Below are positions 1 through 8,117 of a stretch of 34,620 bases of DNA, in pieces. This DNA comes from CAMLQK01 sp964654135 (lineage in GTDB: Bacteria > Patescibacteriota > Saccharimonadia > Saccharimonadales > UBA4665): contig CAZZHV010000010.1 of the NCBI GenBank assembly GCA_964654135.1, forward strand, positions 1-34,620. The letters run 5' to 3'. The notes below the pieces were generated by a model. It was not told the origin of the DNA, made no database searches, and worked only from the letters and a program-made list of their open reading frames with translations. Made by a program: the position numbers and the translations under genes. Positions within the stretch are counted from its first letter, which is position 1, and each line of letters starts with the position of its first letter.

Positions 1-586
1 GTGCCATGGCTAATTTAACGTCCCCGCCGCCAATCCAGGTACCACCAGATATCTGAAAAATAATATAAAACAAGCCACTTAACGTGAGTGCGCCTAAGCC
101 GGCATCGAGCACGGTGTGCCACGAGTAGTGATATGCCAGAGGCATAACAAGCACCTGCACCGCTGCCAAACCGATAATTGGGAATACCATTTTATTAGGC
201 AGCAAGTACCAACGCAGATCGTACATTGCTAAGGCCACAAAACCGATGATAAATACCAGCCAGGCGATAAATAGAAACAGCCCTGCGCCCGTAAGCGCAC
301 TTGGCCAAAAAATATATGACAGTATAAAAAGTGTTGGCGTTAGAAGTTCGCTAAGCGGTGTGTCTGGGATTGGCTTTTTGCAGTAGCGACATTTACCCTT
401 GAGCGTTACATAGCTAATAACCGGAATGAGGTCCTTAGAGGCAAGCTGGTGGTGGCAGTGCGGACATTCAGACCGCTCCGTCACCCAATCTCGCTTTTCA
501 TGCAGGCGCCAGACCAGCGCGTTGATAAAACTTCCCCATACAAGCCCTAGGCCCAGCAACCCCACAAGAATAAGCACATTGTTCAT
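1..586 (-). CDS. pilD: Prepilin peptidase PilD (3' end cut by window edge)
   Basis: Membrane aspartyl protease that removes the leader of type IV prepilins and N-methylates the new N-terminus. I translated 195 codons from the ATG at 586; no stop is reached before base 1, so the C-terminus is missing. Seen: an N-terminal membrane segment (residues 3-20), a cytoplasmic loop with two CxxC pairs (C41/C44 and C66/C69) typical of bifunctional peptidase/methylase enzymes, several further hydrophobic segments, and both catalytic aspartates (D123 in MYDLRWYLLP and D189 in GGGDVKLA). It lies downstream of pilA in the pilus cluster but behind a terminator (622-648), so it may be expressed less than, or separately from, the operon. 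Identification is firm. Confidence 0.95.
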   Translation of the reverse strand, partial: MNNVLILVGLLGLGLVWGSFINALVWRLHEKRDWVTERSECPHCHHQLASKDLIPVISYVTLKGKCRYCKKPIPDTPLSELLTPTLFILSYIFWPSALTGAGLFLFIAWLVFIIGFVALAMYDLRWYLLPNKMVFPIIGLAAVQVLVMPLAYHYSWHTVLDAGLGALTLSGLFYIIFQISGGTWIGGGDVKLAMA

Positions 587-621
587 GCTGTTAATGGTAT
601 CACAGATTAGCGACAAAAATT

Positions 622-648
622 AAAACGAGCCCTTTGGGAGCTCGTTTT
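622..648 (-). terminator. Rho-independent terminator after pilA
   Basis: A 9-bp stem (aaaacgagc at 622-630 pairing with gctcgtttt at 640-648) is followed on the minus strand by a T-rich stretch (ttttaattttt). It lies 19 bases past the pilA stop and separates pilA from pilD. This could raise major pilin mRNA stability relative to pilD. Confidence 0.85.
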
Positions 649-666
649 AATATTCGCTAGTATAGA

Positions 667-1149
667 CTAGCTTTCAACACACTGTGGCGCTACAGCTGTA
701 CTGCTTGACTCAATAGTGAATCCTATGGAGAATGCACGCGGAGTTGAGGTACCCGTATCAAATGCCGTAGGTGAACTACATTTATGGCCGAGATTGAGCA
801 CGAATACACCCGTACCGCTCGTTGGCATAGTTGCACCGAGACTTAGAGCATAGCCAGACTGCACCTTAGCAGTAGAAGATGCCGTACCAGTTGCTCCAGA
901 GATAGTTACGGTACCATCGGCTGCAATAGCTGCTGTTGTTGGATTCGTTCCACCGTTATTGTTCTGGTATTCGCTAACTGCTCCCAGAATTGATGATGCC
1001 GCGTTTTTTACCTGTGTATTGCGGGAGTTACGCTGTAAAGCTGGAACCGCCAAGAAAACGATCAACATGATCAAACCAGCGATCGCAAGTACGATCAGGA
1101 CTTCGATAATGGTGAAACCGCCCTCTTTACGTTTTTGTAAGTTAGACAT
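667..1149 (-). CDS. pilA: Type IV major pilin-like prepilin (PilA/GspG-like)
   Basis: Structural pilin subunit. The short basic leader (MSNLQKRKEGG) is followed by the class III prepilin cleavage signal: G11 then F12, with the conserved Glu at position +5 (FTIIEV) and a hydrophobic helix of about 22 residues. The globular part is Thr/Ser/Ala/Gly-rich and contains a cysteine pair near the C-terminus (GHKC...PQC), like the disulfide-bonded D-region of T4a pilins. I start at the ATG at 1149, 9 nt after an AGGGGG Shine-Dalgarno; a TTG two codons upstream is less likely. It is last in the run before a terminator and 98 bases downstream of pilC. It is the substrate of PilD and is assembled by PilB/PilC. 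Whether it is the major subunit is inference: it is the only pilin in the window. Confidence 0.92.
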   Translation of the reverse strand: MSNLQKRKEGGFTIIEVLIVLAIAGLIMLIVFLAVPALQRNSRNTQVKNAASSILGAVSEYQNNNGGTNPTTAAIAADGTVTISGATGTASSTAKVQSGYALSLGATMPTSGTGVFVLNLGHKCSSPTAFDTGTSTPRAFSIGFTIESSSTAVAPQCVES

Positions 1150-1247
1150 GTGCAAATGCCCCCTTTGCTAATTTTTATGCTTATGCTTGGAATGATACTG
1201 GCTCGCCCCTATAAAAGCAAGCAGATTTCCACAACAAGCCTGTTTTA

Positions 1248-2465
1248 TTAATTGACGAACGACTGACCGGCTAGACCGTAGATAGGTAACAGCACTGCAG
1301 CAACAATAACAAATGCGACAACACCAAGGATAACCATCAGGACAGGCTCAATAATGGTAGAGATGTTCTTAACCTCGTCGTCGACTTCTTTTTCGAAATA
1401 TTCAGCGGTTTTAGCGAGCATAGCCTCAAGCGAACCAGACTGCTCACCAATGCGCACCATGTTTGGAACAAGTACTAGGAAGTTGGGGTCGTTAGCGATT
1501 GAGTCGGAAAGTGCCTTACCACCCTTTACCTTGTCTTGTGCGCGAACGATTGATTCCTTAATATGTATGTTGTTTACAGAATCACTGGTAATTTGCAGGA
1601 CCTGTAGTAATGGCACACCGCTAGCCACAAGTGTGGTAGCTGTACGAGCGAAACGTGCCATGTACATTTTCATAAATAGCGGACCGATAGGCCAAGCTCT
1701 CATCTTGAACTTGTCGATTGCGCGCTTACCACCAAAAGTACGTGCCCAGCGAGTGCCTAAGAAGATGAGGAAACCAATGACAATCAGCACTATCCACCAC
1801 TGGTGAATAATAAAGCTCGAGATGGCCAAAAGCACACGGGTAATTAGTGGCAGGTTCGCGCCTGGCAGACCTTCGTACAGCGTTTGCACCTGCGGCAATA
1901 CCTTAACGAGCATAAAGCCCAATACAGCACCCATCACCAACAATACGATGAGTGGATACACCATTGCGCCACGGATTTTGCTGTTAAGATCGGCGTCTTT
2001 TTCTTGCTGAATAGCCAAGCGCTCCAGTGCTTTGTCGAGAGTACCAGATGCTTCACCGGCGGCGATCAGGCTAATATATACCTGGTTAAATACCTGAGGG
2101 TGCTTAGCCATGGCTGCAGACAAAGTTGAGCCAGCTTCGACATCACCGATAACCTTAGACAGTACAACCTTAAGTGGCTTACTCGTAGTCTGTTCGGTTA
2201 CGCTGCGCAAACTCTGCACCAACGGCAAACCAGCGTTAATCAGCGTAGAGAGCTGGCGCGAGAACAATACCTTGTCTTTGGCGCGAACGCGGTTTAAGAA
2301 TCCGCCGGCTCGCTTGGCGCCCTTCTCTGCTATTTGAATATCAATTGCGACCAAACCTTCCTTGCGGATAAGTTTGGCGGCGGCTTGTTCGCTTTCGGCC
2401 TCAACGTTTGCCTTAACGTACTCACCAGTTGCTGGGTCACGGGCAGTATATTTGTAGGAAAGCAT
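1248..2465 (-). CDS. pilC: Type IV pilus inner-membrane platform protein PilC (GspF family)
   Basis: Polytopic platform protein that couples the cytoplasmic ATPases PilB/PilT to pilin insertion and extraction. The 405-residue length is normal. Two GspF/T2SF cytoplasmic domains are visible (about 65-190 and 270-395), each with the family pattern (FSRQLSTLINAGLPLVQSL and ARFARTATTLVASGVPLLQ). Membrane segments lie near 170-195, 222-240 and 370-395. The start at 2465 follows pilT by 10 bases with a purine-rich GGGAAAAGA upstream. The pilB-pilT-pilC order is the classic arrangement. Confidence 0.96.
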   Translation of the reverse strand: MLSYKYTARDPATGEYVKANVEAESEQAAAKLIRKEGLVAIDIQIAEKGAKRAGGFLNRVRAKDKVLFSRQLSTLINAGLPLVQSLRSVTEQTTSKPLKVVLSKVIGDVEAGSTLSAAMAKHPQVFNQVYISLIAAGEASGTLDKALERLAIQQEKDADLNSKIRGAMVYPLIVLLVMGAVLGFMLVKVLPQVQTLYEGLPGANLPLITRVLLAISSFIIHQWWIVLIVIGFLIFLGTRWARTFGGKRAIDKFKMRAWPIGPLFMKMYMARFARTATTLVASGVPLLQVLQITSDSVNNIHIKESIVRAQDKVKGGKALSDSIANDPNFLVLVPNMVRIGEQSGSLEAMLAKTAEYFEKEVDDEVKNISTIIEPVLMVILGVVAFVIVAAVLLPIYGLAGQSFVN

Positions 2466-2475
2466 TGTCTTTTCC

Positions 2476-3543
2476 CTAGCCTCTCATCAATCGTTCAAGT
2501 TCATCGATGTCGACAGCCACATTACGCGCGTCATCGTAGCTAATGCTACCGGCGTGAACGAGACCAGCTAGCGTCTTGTCCATAGACTGCATACCAAATT
2601 CGGTACCGGTCTGGATAACGGCTTCGAGCTGGTGCGTCTTACCTTCGCGAATAATGTTGCGGACGGCAGGAGTTGCGATAAGAATTTCTGCAGCTGCAAT
2701 ACGGCCACCACCGATGGTAGGAATCAGTCGCTGAGAACAAATTGCCATCAAAATGTTAGACAGCTGGGAGCGAATCTGTGGCTGCTGGTGAGGTGGGAAC
2801 ACGTCGATCATACGGTCGATAGACTGTGCGGCGCTGTTGGTGTGCAAGGTGGCAAAGACCAAGTGACCAGTTTCTGCGATAGTAATTGCAGAAGCAATGG
2901 TCTCGAGGTCGCGCATCTCACCAATGAGCACAACGTCTGGGTCTTCGCGCAATGCTGAACGCAATGCGGCGGAGAAAGAATATGTGTCGTAGTGAACTTC
3001 GCGCTGGACGATCACCGACTTCTTAGAGCGGTGTGTGTATTCGATTGGGTCTTCGATGGTAATAATGTGTTCTGCGCGCTCAAGGTTGATCTTATGGATC
3101 ATGGCGGCAAGCGTTGTAGACTTACCAGAACCAGTGGGACCGGTAACGAGTACCAATCCGCGTGGATAGTCGGCAAACTTGGAAACAATTGGTGGCAAAC
3201 CAAGCTGTTCGATGGTAAGAATTTCGTTCGGGATCAAGCGTAGTGCAGCGGCCAGGTTGCCACGTTCGTGGAAGGCGTTTACACGGAAACGGCCGAGGTC
3301 GCCAAAGGCGAAACTAAAGTCGAATTCTTTGTCTTTAAGCAAAATTTGCTTTTGGTCTTCGTCAAGAATCGCGAAGATTAATGTCTCTACTGCTTCATCT
3401 GATAGCAGATCTGCTCCAGAAATTGCGGCTAATTTACCGTCAACACGCAACATCGGTGGCAAGCCAACCTGCAAGTGCAAGTCGGACGCCTTCTTCTTGA
3501 CGACCTCTTCGAGTAAGACTTCTATTCTGAGTTGTCCTTGCAT
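2476..3543 (-). CDS. pilT: Type IV pilus retraction ATPase PilT
   Basis: Hexameric secretion ATPase that depolymerises the pilus, giving twitching and DNA uptake in other bacteria. It is 355 residues, normal for PilT. Seen: Walker A GPTGSGKST (135-143), Asp box around EDPIEY, Walker B VVLIGEMRD (204-212), His box HLVFATLHTN, and the PilT-specific C-terminal AIRNLIRE-like motif AVRNIIRE (293-300), which separates it from PilB. All catalytic residues are intact, so retraction is expected to be active. It lies 20 bases after pilB. Confidence 0.97.
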   Translation of the reverse strand: MQGQLRIEVLLEEVVKKKASDLHLQVGLPPMLRVDGKLAAISGADLLSDEAVETLIFAILDEDQKQILLKDKEFDFSFAFGDLGRFRVNAFHERGNLAAALRLIPNEILTIEQLGLPPIVSKFADYPRGLVLVTGPTGSGKSTTLAAMIHKINLERAEHIITIEDPIEYTHRSKKSVIVQREVHYDTYSFSAALRSALREDPDVVLIGEMRDLETIASAITIAETGHLVFATLHTNSAAQSIDRMIDVFPPHQQPQIRSQLSNILMAICSQRLIPTIGGGRIAAAEILIATPAVRNIIREGKTHQLEAVIQTGTEFGMQSMDKTLAGLVHAGSISYDDARNVAVDIDELERLMRG

Positions 3544-3563
3544 TACTTTTGCTCCACCTCTCG

Positions 3564-5375
3564 TTATGCACTGTCCGCGCTTGCTACGCGGTTAATTTCT
3601 GTTAGTGTTGTTCGTCCTGCCAATGCCTTTAGGTAACCATCTTCGCGCATGGTGACCATGCCCTGTTTGATAGCTACCTCTTGGATCTCAGCGCTGGTTG
3701 CGCGCTTGAGGATAAGGTCTTGGATTTCTGGCGAGATGTTAAACACCTCGTAGATACCCATTCTCCCCTTATATCCGCCGGGCGAGCTAGGACTATCAAT
3801 GCCCTTGTGTAAAGTATAAGCGTTTTGGGTGCTCGTAGGCAAGGCTTCGTACCCAAGATCATCGGAGATCTTCTGGACGTCCTCTTTTGTCTTAGGTAGC
3901 AACCTGCCGACAGTGTGCTTAATGGCCTCAGTTTCGACCTTGTCGGTCTCGTAGCTTTCGTTGTTTGCGCCAATGCGACGCACCAAGCGCTGGCCAATAA
4001 CCGTGCGCACTGTTGAAGCGATCAAGAATGGTTCAATATCCATGTCGAGCAAACGTGGCAAGATACCAGCTGCGGAGTTGGTGTGAAGCGTGCTGAACAC
4101 CAAGTGACCTGTCAAAGCAGCCTGCACAGCCAATTCGGCCGTCTCACGGTCACGAATCTCACCAACCATGATCACATCGGGGTCCTGACGCAAAATAGAG
4201 CGCAAGCCGCTCGCAAACGTCAGGCCAACATCGGCGTTTACCTGAATCTGGTTAATGCCATCCATTTTGTACTCTACAGGGTCTTCAAGGGTAACAATGT
4301 TGATCGCATCGCTCTTAACTTCCTGGAGGAGTGCGTACAGCGAGGTAGACTTACCAGAGCCAGTAGGACCAGAGGTAAGAATCATGCCGCTAGTGCCCTT
4401 AATGCCTTCGCGAATCGTGCGCAAAGCACGGCCGGCGTAGCCCATGTCTTCGAGTTTTAGACTGGTGCCAGACTTGTCGAGCAAACGGATAACCACCTGC
4501 TCTCCCCAAACAACTGGAGAAATTGCGATACGGAGGTCAATCGCGTGACCACCGACGTTAATACTAAATTCGCCATCCTGTGGAATGCGGTGTTCATCAA
4601 TCTTGAGGTTAGCCAAAATCTTAATACGTGACACCAGAGGTGGCTCGGTAGTTTTTGGCAGGCGCAAAATCTCGCGCAAAATGCCGTCGATACGACAGCG
4701 GATCTTGAGCGAATCTTGCAGTGGCTCAATGTGGACGTCAGAGGCATTATTCTTGGCGGCAAACTCGAGAATCGTAGACAACGCCTTACTAATTGGCGAG
4801 TCCTGAACGATCGTCTTAATGTTCTTGCTGCTGTCATTGAGCTCAATCATCTGAGCAGCTTTTTCGGCGTTAACAGCGGTACTGGCATCTGGATTAACGC
4901 CAGTAATCTCACCCACCACTTGCTGGGAGATATTCACCTGATATTGGTGCAATACTTGGCGAATGCCAGACTCGCTAGCAGCGTACACCTTGAGCGGACG
5001 GCCAATTTTGTTAGATAAGAAGTCGACAGCCTGGACGTTGTCGGCGTCCAACATCGCCACCACAAGACGATTCTGCATTTCGCCCAGGGGAACAGCCATG
5101 TAGCGTTCAGCAACATCCTGAGGCAATAGATCGAGTACGTCAGGATCTATGTGCGCGTTGCTCAGGTTTACATAAGGGACCTTCGTAACATGAGCAATTG
5201 TCTTGGTCATTGCTTCGTCAGAAACGTGGCCACCGGTCACCAAAAAGCTCAGCAGCGGCGTACTTTCCTTCTCTGCCGCTGCTTTAAGCTCTGCGAGCTT
5301 CTCTTTGGTTAATACGCCGTCTTTGACAAGTGTTTCTTCTACTTGTTGCTGAGCGGCGGTCGACAAAACGCTCAT
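3564..5375 (-). CDS. pilB: Type IV pilus extension ATPase PilB (GspE family), zinc motif lost
   Basis: Cytoplasmic motor that drives pilus polymerisation. 603 residues. N-terminal MshEN/GspE-N-type domain (about 10-145), then the N2 domain with ASDVHIEP (211-218), Walker A GPTGSGKST (336-344), Walker B VIMVGEIRD (401-409) and His box HLVFSTLHTN (424-433). In most GspE/PilB proteins a tetracysteine zinc knuckle lies between the RLVRR segment and the GYKGRMGIYEV segment. Here that region (about 463-540) has no cysteine; the only cysteine in the protein is C227. The C-terminal helical part is otherwise intact. It is preceded by the 83-residue membrane protein (24-base gap) and followed by pilT. 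Confidence 0.97.
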   Translation of the reverse strand: MSVLSTAAQQQVEETLVKDGVLTKEKLAELKAAAEKESTPLLSFLVTGGHVSDEAMTKTIAHVTKVPYVNLSNAHIDPDVLDLLPQDVAERYMAVPLGEMQNRLVVAMLDADNVQAVDFLSNKIGRPLKVYAASESGIRQVLHQYQVNISQQVVGEITGVNPDASTAVNAEKAAQMIELNDSSKNIKTIVQDSPISKALSTILEFAAKNNASDVHIEPLQDSLKIRCRIDGILREILRLPKTTEPPLVSRIKILANLKIDEHRIPQDGEFSINVGGHAIDLRIAISPVVWGEQVVIRLLDKSGTSLKLEDMGYAGRALRTIREGIKGTSGMILTSGPTGSGKSTSLYALLQEVKSDAINIVTLEDPVEYKMDGINQIQVNADVGLTFASGLRSILRQDPDVIMVGEIRDRETAELAVQAALTGHLVFSTLHTNSAAGILPRLLDMDIEPFLIASTVRTVIGQRLVRRIGANNESYETDKVETEAIKHTVGRLLPKTKEDVQKISDDLGYEALPTSTQNAYTLHKGIDSPSSPGGYKGRMGIYEVFNISPEIQDLILKRATSAEIQEVAIKQGMVTMREDGYLKALAGRTTLTEINRVASADSA

Positions 5376-5399
5376 GTTATATATAAAGCCTGTTTAGTG

Positions 5400-5651
5400 T
5401 TACTGTGCAGCACCGTTGAAAGGATCTGGGTTAGTGCTGTTACCAATCTGAATAAGCTGGGTTGGGTCAATGGATTCGCTGTTGAAGTACTTCTTACTTG
5501 GTGTTGGGAAGTCAGCGGTAATTGCTTCTACTTTTTCTACTTTTTGCTGACGATTCTTTGGTGAAGCGAACAGCGCACCAGATATAAAGAACGAGGCAAT
5601 GCCGCTAACAAAGACGATGACGATAATCAGTGCTATATCTTTTTGTTTCAT
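5400..5651 (-). CDS. Small single-pass membrane protein in the PilP position of the pilus operon
   Basis: Unrecognised 83-residue protein. It has a short cytoplasmic start (MKQKD), one hydrophobic helix (about 6-30), a charged stretch (KNRQQKVEKVEAITADF) and a short extracytoplasmic tail rich in Asn, Ser and Pro. Its ATG overlaps the pilO stop (TAATG), so translation is coupled to pilO. In diderm pilMNOPQ operons this slot is occupied by PilP, a lipoprotein bridging PilNO to the PilQ secretin; here there is no lipobox and no secretin. I infer a role in the PilMNO alignment complex, perhaps as a minimal PilP analogue, but no homology is visible. Confidence 0.75.
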   Translation of the reverse strand: MKQKDIALIIVIVFVSGIASFFISGALFASPKNRQQKVEKVEAITADFPTPSKKYFNSESIDPTQLIQIGNSTNPDPFNGAAQ

Positions 5652-6322
5652 TACTTAACTACCTCAGTCTGAACTTTAAAGGTTTTCTCTGGCTGATAGA
5701 AAGTCTGGGCAGTAATCGTTGCAGTCATACTGCTCTGGTTACCGCTAATTTCTACAGTCTGAACCTGGAATGGACGAATTGAAGAATTAAACAGTTTAAC
5801 CAAGCCCTGGATTTGGTCGTACGAACCACTTACCTGCACCTGGAAAGGCATTGCAACAGGTTGCGGGCTACCAGTAGCATCTGTGCTCTGTGCTGCTTCG
5901 TCGTCGGTACCTGTAATACCGAGGATCTGCAAGTTCTGGCTGTTAATCATCTTTTCGAGTGACGAAGCCAATGCTGGGAAGTCATACTTACTTGGTAGCG
6001 CATCGAGAGCAAGCTTAGCGTTGTCGCCGTCTTGTTCACCCGTTCCTGATGGGTTACCACCGAGAACGTTCTGTGAAGTGCCGACAAATGCTTTGTATGA
6101 GCTAACAAGACTGTCCTTGGCTGTAATGTTAGCCTTGAGCTGTGTTACAGCGTCTTTCTTGGCACCAATGATGCGGTTTTGGTAGTTTGCCTGGCTCAAT
6201 AGAGTCTTAGACGCAACCAGACAAAAGACAACCAAGAATGCAGCGACGCCGGTTGATACAACCATTGTGCTGTTGGCTTTGGTAATAAGTGATCGTTTAG
6301 TTGTGGATGTTACGCGTGCCAT
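5651..6322 (-). CDS. pilO: PilO-like type IV pilus alignment protein
   Basis: Bitopic membrane protein that pairs with PilN to connect PilM to the pilus platform. 223 residues: N-terminal cytoplasmic tail, one transmembrane helix (about 21-42), a coiled-coil stretch (about 45-75), then a small alpha/beta ferredoxin-like domain with the PilO-type pattern of a membrane-proximal strand followed by QVQVSGSYDQIQGLVKLF. It lies 8 bases after pilN and overlaps the next gene by one base. Sequence conservation in PilO is low; the call rests on topology plus position between pilN and pilB. Confidence 0.85.
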   Translation of the reverse strand: MARVTSTTKRSLITKANSTMVVSTGVAAFLVVFCLVASKTLLSQANYQNRIIGAKKDAVTQLKANITAKDSLVSSYKAFVGTSQNVLGGNPSGTGEQDGDNAKLALDALPSKYDFPALASSLEKMINSQNLQILGITGTDDEAAQSTDATGSPQPVAMPFQVQVSGSYDQIQGLVKLFNSSIRPFQVQTVEISGNQSSMTATITAQTFYQPEKTFKVQTEVVK

Positions 6323-6330
6323 AGATTCAC

Positions 6331-7005
6331 CTAATTAGCCTGGTTAGTTTTAAATAGATCAGTTGGCTGCTCAGTTGCAGAACGGGTGGTCGTAATCTTA
6401 GGTACAGTCAAGCTAACTTCGCTTGTGCCATTAAAGATGGTTGGGTCGAAGGTAGCGGTAATTGTGTAGGTCGTGTCTTTAGATGTACGAGCGAATGTTG
6501 AAAGCACTACCTGGCTATAGGCGTTGCCTTCTTTTGTACTGTCACCTACTGCCTTAAAGGTTGTGAACTTAAGGGTGTCAACATAGGTGTTTACAGTAGC
6601 TAACGAATCGGCTGAGCCGCTGATGTTAATAGTGTTCTGAGCAAAGTCGAGATTAAGTTTAGAGATAGTAGCAGCCGCAGGCGTTGTCTGTGTTGTGTAA
6701 TCAAACAAGCGAGAAGCTACGGCCTTTTGGTCGTGCAACGTTGTAAGTGACGCCAGCTGGTTCTGAACTGTCAAAATCTTGTTAATGTCATCGGTGCTCG
6801 ATAGCTGGTTGCTGTACTTCTTGATGTCGCTATTAAGATCGCTAATGCTCTTCTTCTGCCACACCTGCACCACAAGGAGCATAATGACGAAAAGTGCTAT
6901 TGTAGCAATCGCTGCAATCGTCGAGAAGAACACCACGAGATGCTTCTGACGTTGAGCCTTAAGGTACTGCTGCTTGATATCTGGGAGGAGGTTAAACTGA
7001 ATCAT
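6331..7005 (-). CDS. pilN: PilN-like type IV pilus alignment protein
   Basis: Inner-membrane partner of PilM and PilO. 224 residues. It begins with MIQFNLLPD, the short cytoplasmic motif with which PilN docks into PilM; a transmembrane helix follows (about 25-48), then a coiled coil (WQKKSISDLNSDIKKY) and an extracytoplasmic domain. The TAATG overlap with the pilM stop couples PilN synthesis to PilM. The C-terminal region after about residue 180 (Thr/Ser-rich) is longer than in many PilN proteins. Confidence 0.9.
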   Translation of the reverse strand: MIQFNLLPDIKQQYLKAQRQKHLVVFFSTIAAIATIALFVIMLLVVQVWQKKSISDLNSDIKKYSNQLSSTDDINKILTVQNQLASLTTLHDQKAVASRLFDYTTQTTPAAATISKLNLDFAQNTINISGSADSLATVNTYVDTLKFTTFKAVGDSTKEGNAYSQVVLSTFARTSKDTTYTITATFDPTIFNGTSEVSLTVPKITTTRSATEQPTDLFKTNQAN

Positions 7006-8045
7006 TATTCTACCCTCTCCGCAAGACCAGTAGCCACACCGAAGTGGTTAGATACGGCTAGTAGCTCGTTCTGACGCTCAGGTGCGAATGCAACATTGCG
7101 CCATGCGTTACCAATTTCAACTTCTACACCAAACTTGTTAGCCAAGTACAGTGGGAATTCTGGAAGCGCTGAAGCGCCGCCAGTAACAATAATGCGTGAG
7201 ATCTTGGTATCGACATAGCGGCTCTGGAAGAACTTGATAGATTTATCAATTTCGCCAGTTAGGATGTCGACAGTACCGATAATTGCGTCGTAAATGCGAC
7301 CTTCGAGCTTGTCTTTACCAAGACCAAACTTAAAGACGAATTGACGAGCTTGTTTGTCGTCGATATTGAGGTTCTGTGAGGCTGAACGAATGATAGCCTC
7401 TGCGCCAGTTGGGATTGAACGAGTCAATCGTGGCGCGCCGTTCATAGTGATAACGAGGTCAGTACTCTTGCTGCCAATGTCCAGAACCATCTGAGGTGCT
7501 GGGTTATCCTGGCCGATAAGCGCACGAGTTAGTGCCAAGTTGTCTGGCTCAAATGCGATAACATCGAGACCAATTGACTCAAGCATGTCGAGGCGTTGTT
7601 CGACAAAGTCGTTAGTAACGCTTGAAAGCAATACTTCGACCTTGGTCTTGTCCTTAGGCGAATCACCAATAACGGCCCAGTCGATCTTTGACTGATCAAG
7701 TGGCGTTGGAATAAGTGAATCTGCCTGGTATTGGATAGCCTTGGCAAGTTCTGCCTGTGGCAAGCGGTCAAAGTCCACAACAGCTGTAAATACACGCTGT
7801 GATGGAATACCCACGGCAACGTTACGCGTTGTCATGTGTGCTTGGTCAAGCAGATCCTTAATGATTTGTGCTAATTTTTGTTGGTCCGTTTTGGCATCGC
7901 TAAGCACAATTTTACTATCAACCGGAACGTATGCGTATTTAACAAGGTTCTTTACGGTGCCATTGCCCCGTAATTCAACCAATCGGATCGCAGTCGTCCC
8001 GATGTCCAGTCCAAAAAATGCAGATACCCCACTCAGTAAACTCAT
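7005..8045 (-). CDS. pilM: Type IV pilus assembly ATPase-fold protein PilM
   Basis: Actin/FtsA-like cytoplasmic protein that binds the N-terminal tail of PilN. 346 residues, normal length. Nucleotide-binding motifs are visible: phosphate-1 FFGLDIGTTAIRLVEL (11-26), phosphate-2 MVLDIGSKSTDLVI and the adenosine motif RIIVTGGASALPEF. It is the first gene of the pilus operon and has its own promoter: an extended -10 (TGcTATAAT) ends 10 bases before the ATG. PilN follows with a TAATG overlap. Confidence 0.96.
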   Translation of the reverse strand: MSLLSGVSAFFGLDIGTTAIRLVELRGNGTVKNLVKYAYVPVDSKIVLSDAKTDQQKLAQIIKDLLDQAHMTTRNVAVGIPSQRVFTAVVDFDRLPQAELAKAIQYQADSLIPTPLDQSKIDWAVIGDSPKDKTKVEVLLSSVTNDFVEQRLDMLESIGLDVIAFEPDNLALTRALIGQDNPAPQMVLDIGSKSTDLVITMNGAPRLTRSIPTGAEAIIRSASQNLNIDDKQARQFVFKFGLGKDKLEGRIYDAIIGTVDILTGEIDKSIKFFQSRYVDTKISRIIVTGGASALPEFPLYLANKFGVEVEIGNAWRNVAFAPERQNELLAVSNHFGVATGLAERVE

Positions 8046-8055
8046 ATTGTCCTCA

Positions 8056-8086
8056 ATTATAGCATAAGCATTATGTTAATACGCAA
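8056..8086 (-). promoter_or_regulatory. Promoter of the type IV pilus operon
   Basis: On the minus strand a perfect -10 TATAAT (8056-8061) is preceded by TGc, an extended -10. A TTGCGT -35 candidate lies at 8081-8086 with a long 19-base spacer. Transcription should start only 2-4 bases before the pilM ATG at 8045, so the GAGG near the start codon would lie mostly outside the mRNA. Confidence 0.75.
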
Positions 8087-8117
8087 CTCTTTATGCGCAG
8101 ATTGCTGTGTATAGACC

